In this document: in pieces, positions 44,870 through 50,007 of the stretch
Numbering within the stretch: the first letter of the stretch is position 1
How the letters are laid out: each line of letters opens with the position of its first letter
Assembly (NCBI RefSeq): GCF_002873135.1
Contig: NZ_MCVI01000094.1
Coordinates: forward strand, 1 to 50,007
DNA length: 50,007 bases
Source: Shewanella sp. 10N.286.48.A6
GTDB taxonomy: Bacteria; Pseudomonadota; Gammaproteobacteria; Enterobacterales; Shewanellaceae
Reading direction: 5' to 3'
Notes under the pieces: generated by a model
The model's database searches: none
What the model was told of the DNA's origin: nothing
Seen by the model: only the letters and a program-made list of their open reading frames with translations
Translations under genes and position numbers: made by a program

Positions 44870-46192
44870 CTAATGGTTTATCACCACTGTTGATAGGAAG
44901 TAGCCTAATACTGTTGCGGTACTCACCCCAATAAATCCAGGCACAATAAAGCTGTGATTTAGGACGTACTTACCAATATTAGTGGTACCAGAGCGGTCAA
45001 AACTGATTGCCGCTAAATCACTTGGATAAAACGGGAAAAAGAAATAAGCATAACAGGCTGGAATAACCCCAATCAGCACAGGGGCAGGAATGCCTAATGC
45101 AAAGCCCAGCGGAAACATAATGGTTAGCACGGCTGCCTGACTTTTTAAGAATATTGATGCCATAAACATCGCAATGGCAAACGACCAAGGGTAAGCACTA
45201 ACTAAATCACTCAATGAGCTCACTAAGTAACTCTTATGGTGGCCAATAATGGTGTCACTTAACCATGCGATACCAAAGATAATCACCACCGCGGTCATAC
45301 CCGCTGTAAACACATTGCTGCTAACGATTTTTTGCGGCGAGACTTTTGTTGCCAGTAAAATAATGGCGCCAACGGATAGCATCATAAACTGAATGGCTAC
45401 CGACATTTTTACGCCTTCAGGCAGTAATTCTTTGCTGAACATTGCCAACATGATCACAGATAAAATACCGCCTAAAAACAGCATTAAGCCTCTTTTCGCT
45501 ATGGTATCGGTATGGGCTTGATCATCCGTTTCAATTTCTGGGTCAATTAAGTTGTTTTTAAACTCGTCATCTTTTAAACGCGCTTGAAAGTCTTCATCTT
45601 TATCAAGATCTTTACCGCGATTTAAGCTCCAAGCACAACCTGCTAATACGCCCACTAAAGTCGCCGGGATAGTGACAGATAAAACATTGATTAAGCTAAT
45701 ATCAAGATGATTATCCATTGCCGTTGCCATAACCACTGCGGCGGCTGCGGCAATTGGGCTGGCTGTAATGCCCATTTGTGATGCCACGGTAGCCATTGCT
45801 AAAGGACGCTCAGGGCGGATACCTTTTTTATAGGCCACGTCATAAATAACCGGTAATAATGGATAAACCGAATGACCCGTACCCACTAACACAGTTAATG
45901 AATAAGTACATAATGGCCCTAAAAAGGTAATTTGATTGGGGTGTTTTCTTAATAGTTTTTCAGCATACTTAACCAATAATTTCAGGCCACCAGTTGCTTC
46001 TAACGTCGCTGATGCCGCGACAACCGCTAAAATAATTAACATCACGCTGACAGGCGGTGAACCGGGGGCGACTCCGAAAGCAAACGCTAATACGGAAACC
46101 CCTAAGCCTCCTAATAACCCAAATGCGACCCCGCCATGACGGATCCCCACAAAGATCACTGCAAGCAATAACAACATGTGAACATAAAACAT
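44870..46192 (-). CDS. dcuB: Anaerobic C4-dicarboxylate exchanger, DcuA/DcuB family
   Basis: 440 residues with 10-12 membrane segments. It matches E. coli DcuB through much of its length (PPVSVMLIILAVVAASATL, GTGHSVYPLLPVIYDVA, GIRPERPLA, YPSDLAAISFDRSGTTNIG). These carriers exchange external fumarate, malate or aspartate for succinate during fumarate respiration. I cannot firmly separate DcuA from DcuB. AAGGAG lies nine bases before the ATG. The cytoplasmic loop around residues 195-235 is acidic (DKDEDFQARLKDDE). ArcA, FNR/EtrA or CRP control is expected but no clear box is visible. Confidence 0.9.
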   Translation of the reverse strand: MFYVHMLLLLAVIFVGIRHGGVAFGLLGGLGVSVLAFAFGVAPGSPPVSVMLIILAVVAASATLEATGGLKLLVKYAEKLLRKHPNQITFLGPLCTYSLTVLVGTGHSVYPLLPVIYDVAYKKGIRPERPLAMATVASQMGITASPIAAAAAVVMATAMDNHLDISLINVLSVTIPATLVGVLAGCAWSLNRGKDLDKDEDFQARLKDDEFKNNLIDPEIETDDQAHTDTIAKRGLMLFLGGILSVIMLAMFSKELLPEGVKMSVAIQFMMLSVGAIILLATKVSPQKIVSSNVFTAGMTAVVIIFGIAWLSDTIIGHHKSYLVSSLSDLVSAYPWSFAIAMFMASIFLKSQAAVLTIMFPLGFALGIPAPVLIGVIPACYAYFFFPFYPSDLAAISFDRSGTTNIGKYVLNHSFIVPGFIGVSTATVLGYFLSTVVINH

Positions 46193-46749
46193 TAGCCAAT
46201 CTCCTTAGCAAAACCCTATCGTTTTCGAACTTGACTTGGGACAACTAAGCCATTAGCTAACTCAACAACAGCGTTAATTATCGACAAAGTCATATCGATA
46301 CAATTTTAAAAATATGTTTCAATTATCTGAATTTATAGCTTAAATTTTAGTTATCTTTCTTACTTAGCCACATACAAGGTTATACATGAAAAATCATCCT
46401 CAAAAGTGGGCTAAAAAACAATAAAGTGACAAAGCGCATACAATCCCATAACTATCTTTCATATTTGTGATCTACCAATAATTAAGTCATATGTGATATG
46501 GCACCTCGATTCAAAAATTAATTCGATTGCAGTTTCCCAGAGCCTATTTAAGCCAAAACATTGCCAGCAAAAAACCAGTGATAAAACCAGTTCTACCCTG
46601 GTAAAAAATACATAACTCTTCTAAGCGATATGAAAATAGCAACGATTTCATTCAGTAACGATTCAGCTAGCTCGCACTATGGTGACCTCAACAGCAAAAA
46701 AACACTGTGAGAAATTATTAATAGTGATTATTTACACTTGGAGTAAAAA
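46193..46749. other. Divergent region between dcuB and the outer-membrane protein gene
   Basis: 557 AT-rich bases. CATAT followed by TGTGAT occurs at 46460-46471 and again at 46488-46497, resembling half-sites for CRP. No gene or clear promoter stands out. Confidence 0.4.
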
Positions 46750-47316
46750 ATGAAAACGAAGCATCTTGTTCTAGCGGGTTTAATCTCATCGGTAATGTCA
46801 GTTCCTGCTATGGCATCAGATTGGTTTGTGGGTGGCGCAGCAGGTTATCAGCAAGATACCTATAAAATGAAATCTAGTGCAGAAAGTAATCAGAGAAATA
46901 TAGAAGAAGATATAAGCTACCAATTTAGAGTGGGTAACTACCTCAATGATAACAACCGTATATACGCCACCTACGGCTATAACTCTGATGATATAGCAAG
47001 ACAACAAACCTTTTTATTATCATATGATTACCTTGTTGGCTTAGGTGACAGTAATAAAATGAACTGGTTTGTTGGTGCAACTGCAGGTATGACGCATAAC
47101 GGGATTAAAGACAGTGGCTTTGACTCTAAAAATACCTTTGTATGGGGCGGTCAAACAGGTTTGATGTATAACATTAATAACAGCTGGTCTACTGAAGTGG
47201 GTTACCGCTATTTAAAACAAGATTATGATGTAAACGCATCTAATGGGGCGAATAGTGCCAGCTACTCATTAAATGATACACAGCAAGTGTATTTGGCTAT
47301 TGATTATAAGTTCTAA
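46750..47316 (+). CDS. Small outer-membrane beta-barrel protein
   Basis: 188 residues. The signal peptide ends in PAMA, giving a mature protein of about 166 residues. It has alternating hydrophobic strands, aromatic girdles and a terminal Phe (LAIDYKF), as recognised by the BAM complex. The strand pattern WFVGGAAGYQQD...WFVGATAGMTHNG...VWGGQTGLMYNI...TEVGYRYLKQ fits an eight-stranded OmpA/OmpX-like barrel. There is no periplasmic OmpA domain. GGAG lies eight bases before the ATG. The function is unknown; possible roles are adhesion, structure or small pore. Confidence 0.85.
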   Translation: MKTKHLVLAGLISSVMSVPAMASDWFVGGAAGYQQDTYKMKSSAESNQRNIEEDISYQFRVGNYLNDNNRIYATYGYNSDDIARQQTFLLSYDYLVGLGDSNKMNWFVGATAGMTHNGIKDSGFDSKNTFVWGGQTGLMYNINNSWSTEVGYRYLKQDYDVNASNGANSASYSLNDTQQVYLAIDYKF

Positions 47317-47660
47317 GCTTAACGCCAATTTAAAGTCTCTATAGCCGATGAAACAAATAAGGATGCCTTGGCATCCTTTTTCATTAGCTGAAAATAAGAA
47401 CACTATTATTCAACTTTATTTACGCGATCGCATCCATTCCACATAGGTCACGATTGAAAGGATTAAAGACTCAGAGCTTGTCTGAGCAATCACCCCAATA
47501 ATAACTAACCTTGCTAAGTTTCATCGCTGACCAAATCAGTTCGCCCGAGTATCAGAATAGTTTTACAACATTCCTGTTTATCTAAAAAAACTGCGATTAA
47601 CTGCAGAGTAATGTCATTTTATGCCTATACTCAATACAAAGACATTAATTAAAGATGATT
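47317..47660. other. Gap before the H-NOX gene
   Basis: Contains the outer-membrane gene's terminator and about 270 AT-rich bases. I see no FNR-type or NsrR-type box that I can trust. Confidence 0.4.
47359..47382 (+). terminator. Terminator of the outer-membrane protein gene
   Basis: AAGGATGCC (47359-47367), TT, GGCATCCTT (47370-47378), then T residues, 42 bases after the stop codon. Confidence 0.8.
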
Positions 47661-48194
47661 ATGAAGGGTATTATTTTTTCTGAGTTTTTAGAACTTGTTG
47701 AAACCACATTTGGTTTAGAAGTATGCCAAAAAATACTTGATGAAAATGCAGATGAAGGAGTGTATACCTCCGCTGGCACCTACGATCATAAGGATTTAGT
47801 AAAACTGATTATCTCTTTAAGTAAAATAACAGGTATCAGTATTGAAGAATTACAGGCTGTATATGGTAAATCAGTATTCACTAATTTACTAGACAGTATG
47901 CCAGAGCTTAAAATTAACTCGAGCTCGACTTTTCAATTTATTACCCAAGTCGAAGAATATATTCATCTTGAAGTTAAAAAGCTTTACGGCGATGCAAAGC
48001 CACCCAAGTTTGACCTTATTTCAAGCAGTGAATATGACATGGTGTTAGATTATATTTCTGCCCGTTGTTTTTCTCATGTTTGTTTTGGCCTCATTGAAGG
48101 CTGCGCTGAATATTTTAATGAAAAAATTGATATCCAAATGAAACCGATTCAAGCGGACGGTTCTCAGGTTCGCTTTACATTGACCAAAGTTTAG
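47661..48194 (+). CDS. H-NOX haem nitric oxide sensor
   Basis: 177 residues, one H-NOX domain. Starting at ATG 47661 (MKGIIFSEFLE), the haem ligand His in EYIHLEVKKLY is residue 102, and the propionate-binding Y-x-S-x-R is Tyr 131, Ser 133, Arg 135. These are exactly the reference positions of the family, which supports this start over ATG 47655. No distal-pocket Tyr is evident, so NO binding rather than oxygen binding is expected. Bacterial H-NOX proteins regulate a neighbouring kinase or cyclic-di-GMP enzyme. Here the hybrid kinase begins nine bases downstream, so NO-controlled autophosphorylation is the likely output. Confidence 0.93.
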   Translation: MKGIIFSEFLELVETTFGLEVCQKILDENADEGVYTSAGTYDHKDLVKLIISLSKITGISIEELQAVYGKSVFTNLLDSMPELKINSSSTFQFITQVEEYIHLEVKKLYGDAKPPKFDLISSSEYDMVLDYISARCFSHVCFGLIEGCAEYFNEKIDIQMKPIQADGSQVRFTLTKV

Positions 48195-48203
48195 GCTTTA
48201 TAA

Positions 48204-49940
48204 ATGGATAGTGAAAAAACAATAGAACTGCTTAAGAAAAAGATTCAACGAGAAACTAAAATTCGCAAAGCAGCTGAATCGCTATTGGAAGAAAAAAGTA
48301 CCGAACTGTATTTCGCAAAATTACTTGTGGAAGACTCTTTAGTTGTTGCAAAAAAACAAGCTGAACAAGATGAACAACTGCTGATCTTCATCAATAAATT
48401 AGAATCCACCCTGTCACATTATAACTCGCAGTTATTACAAGTCCCTCCCAGTGAGCAGGTGATCCAACAATTACTTGAAGATCTGATGGATACTGCCAGT
48501 ATTAAAGCAATCCGGCTGTCTTCCAGCTTGGATATATTAGAAAATGAACACTTACAATCCGGTGAAGCAACCACCTTTGATGAGTTTCCAACCCCGAAAA
48601 ATAACTTCCAATGGAATCAAGATAAAACCGAGCTAGTAGTATATCTGCAATTTGGACCTAAAAAAGTGGGCCGATTACATTTTATTTTCCGTACCAGCCC
48701 TCAAGAAAGCTGGCATCGCGTGATTGAAAAACAGTACTGTTTAATTGCCGATATGATAAGTGCCTCTTTTCAGCGCCAATTATTACTTAACAAAACCATT
48801 AAGGAAAAAATAAGAGCGGAACACTCTGAAAAGTCGACCCGTGACTTTGTGGCAATGATTAACCATGAATTAAGAACCCCCTTAAATGGCTTACTTGGGG
48901 CAGCGGAGCTCATGGAGGACACCTCCATTACCAGCTACCAAAAAAAATTACTCATGAGCGTACATCAAGCGGGAGAAATGCTTCGAGTTATTATTAATGA
49001 CTTACTTGATATCAGCAAAATGAACGCTGGTATGCTTGAGTTGAAATTAGCCACTTTCAGCCCGCAAACCCTAATTGATACCATAGAACAAATTTTTACT
49101 GAGAAAATCAAAGCCAAGGGACTGACATTCAGTTGCGAAAATGACCAATCAATACCTACCACCCTGCTTGGGGATGCAGACAGGATTAAACAAATCCTAA
49201 TTAACCTAATCGGCAATTCAGTTAAATTTACCAATCAAGGATCGATTCATCTACACACATCATGGCAAGACACGTCATTGATTTTTATTATCTCTGACAC
49301 TGGCTGCGGCATCCCCCAAAATAAGCAAGCAAGCTTATTTGAGCCCTTCACCCAAGTCGATAACTCTAGCCAAAGAAAGTTTGAAGGAACAGGTTTAGGG
49401 CTATCCATTTGTAAGCAGTTGATTGAATTGATGAATGGTGAGGTCAGCTTCGTCAGTACCCTTGATAAAGGGACAGAGTTTACCGTTAAGCTTCCCCTTG
49501 AACTTGCCGTAGAAAATAACCAAAGTGTTATTGAGGTAAACAGGAATACTCACAGTATCAATCATCTACGCATTTTAGCCGTAGAAGACATCAAGACCAA
49601 TCAAGTTATTTTAGGGATGATGCTAGATAAATTTAGCATTAACTATCAGTTCGCTGATAATGGAGAACTAGCCCTTGAAGTCTTAAAAAATAATGAATTT
49701 GATATCATTTTAATGGATTGCCGTATGCCCATTTTAGATGGATTTCAAACAACAAAGTACTTACGTAAACAGGGTTATACTAAACCGATAATTGCACTAA
49801 CGGCTGGCACAACATCCACTGAAGTCGCTGAGTGCGTTGAATCAGGCATGAATGACATTTTACACAAACCTTATAAACTTAAAGAGTTGGAGGCCGCGTT
49901 AAAAAAATGGAGCTATGGGCTACAACACTATGATATTTAG
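48204..49940 (+). CDS. H-NOX-associated hybrid histidine kinase
   Basis: 578 residues, no membrane segment, cytosolic. An N-terminal coiled coil (about 1-75) leads into a sensor region of about 120 residues. HisKA follows with phospho-acceptor His 221 (FVAMINHELRTPLNG), then HATPase (DRIKQILINLIGNSVKF, DTGCGIP, GTGLGLSI) and a C-terminal receiver with Asp 505 (IILMDCRMP) and Lys 555 (HKPY). It is coupled to the H-NOX gene with a nine-base gap. Relatives such as HqsK of Vibrio harveyi and HahK are inhibited by NO-bound H-NOX and pass phosphate to a histidine phosphotransfer protein, feeding quorum sensing or biofilm control. The downstream partner is not in this window. Confidence 0.92.
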   Translation: MDSEKTIELLKKKIQRETKIRKAAESLLEEKSTELYFAKLLVEDSLVVAKKQAEQDEQLLIFINKLESTLSHYNSQLLQVPPSEQVIQQLLEDLMDTASIKAIRLSSSLDILENEHLQSGEATTFDEFPTPKNNFQWNQDKTELVVYLQFGPKKVGRLHFIFRTSPQESWHRVIEKQYCLIADMISASFQRQLLLNKTIKEKIRAEHSEKSTRDFVAMINHELRTPLNGLLGAAELMEDTSITSYQKKLLMSVHQAGEMLRVIINDLLDISKMNAGMLELKLATFSPQTLIDTIEQIFTEKIKAKGLTFSCENDQSIPTTLLGDADRIKQILINLIGNSVKFTNQGSIHLHTSWQDTSLIFIISDTGCGIPQNKQASLFEPFTQVDNSSQRKFEGTGLGLSICKQLIELMNGEVSFVSTLDKGTEFTVKLPLELAVENNQSVIEVNRNTHSINHLRILAVEDIKTNQVILGMMLDKFSINYQFADNGELALEVLKNNEFDIILMDCRMPILDGFQTTKYLRKQGYTKPIIALTAGTTSTEVAECVESGMNDILHKPYKLKELEAALKKWSYGLQHYDI

Positions 49941-50007
49941 CTTTCGAAGCTAGCGCTTTAGCGGGTAATTGTGTCTCATACAACAAAGCAATGAACGCAA
50001 TGAACGA

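Noticed and set aside
46460..46497. CRP site between dcuB and the outer-membrane gene
   Set aside because: TGTGA half-sites are present but neither has a matching TCACA at the required distance.

Overview
The window looks like a chromosomal segment of a Shewanella-like gammaproteobacterium. The evidence is an E. coli-like ArcA, LysC (aspartokinase III), AsnC, RluA, RsmC and GshB, together with families typical of marine gammaproteobacteria (a second EF-G, DUF3332 lipoprotein, DUF3293, SprT-endA-rsmE-gshB order, FapA/DUF342). Base composition is moderately AT-rich. I see no rRNA, tRNA, insertion sequence, prophage or CRISPR array; most of it is ordinary core genome. The assignment to Shewanella rests on my memory of gene content, not on a search.

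Layout. 1-7.2 kb, minus strand: a paralogous elongation factor G, then a 1518-residue protein that joins all four acetyl-CoA-carboxylase-type components in the order CT-alpha, CT-beta, biotin carboxylase, biotin carrier. A LysR regulator diverges from it at 7.3 kb. 8.2-19 kb, plus strand: an exported pyroglutamyl-peptidase-like protein whose catalytic Cys appears to be Ser, sprT, endA, rsmE, gshB, an exported alkaline phosphatase, rsmC, a FapA/DUF342 protein, a small unknown protein and an M50 membrane protease. 19-22.9 kb, minus strand: a lysine riboswitch, a previously unannotated 52-codon leader ORF made largely of pentapeptide repeats, lysC, an AstE/AspA-family deacylase, and, upstream and separate, a DUF3293 gene. 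23-30 kb: arcA with a long structured upstream region, an exported dipeptidyl-peptidase IV-like enzyme, fbp and a dicarboxylate/amino-acid symporter.

30-35.7 kb, minus strand: a tightly overlapped three-gene operon for a MukBEF/Mks-like condensin (SMC-like ATPase, MukE-like, kleisin-like), with the SMC gene first and no nuclease gene beside it. 36-40.6 kb: ahpC-ahpF with a terminator between them and a large hairpin before ahpC, a spermidine-synthase-fold methyltransferase-like gene whose 3' end has been tandemly duplicated, and a DUF3332 lipoprotein. 40.6-46.2 kb: dienelactone hydrolase, ldhA, two small membrane proteins, rluA, asnC and a Dcu-type C4-dicarboxylate exchanger. 46.7-50 kb: a small outer-membrane barrel protein, then an H-NOX sensor and its hybrid histidine kinase.

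Functional threads. ArcA, LdhA, the Dcu exchanger and the H-NOX/kinase pair fit a bacterium that shifts between oxygen, fumarate and nitrogen-oxide respiration. AhpCF and GshB supply peroxide and thiol defence. The parts most worth a second look are the lysC leader (a riboswitch that seems to gate a repeat-built leader ORF coupled to lysC), the reversed Mks-like operon, the four-in-one carboxylase, and the Cys-to-Ser peptidase homologue.
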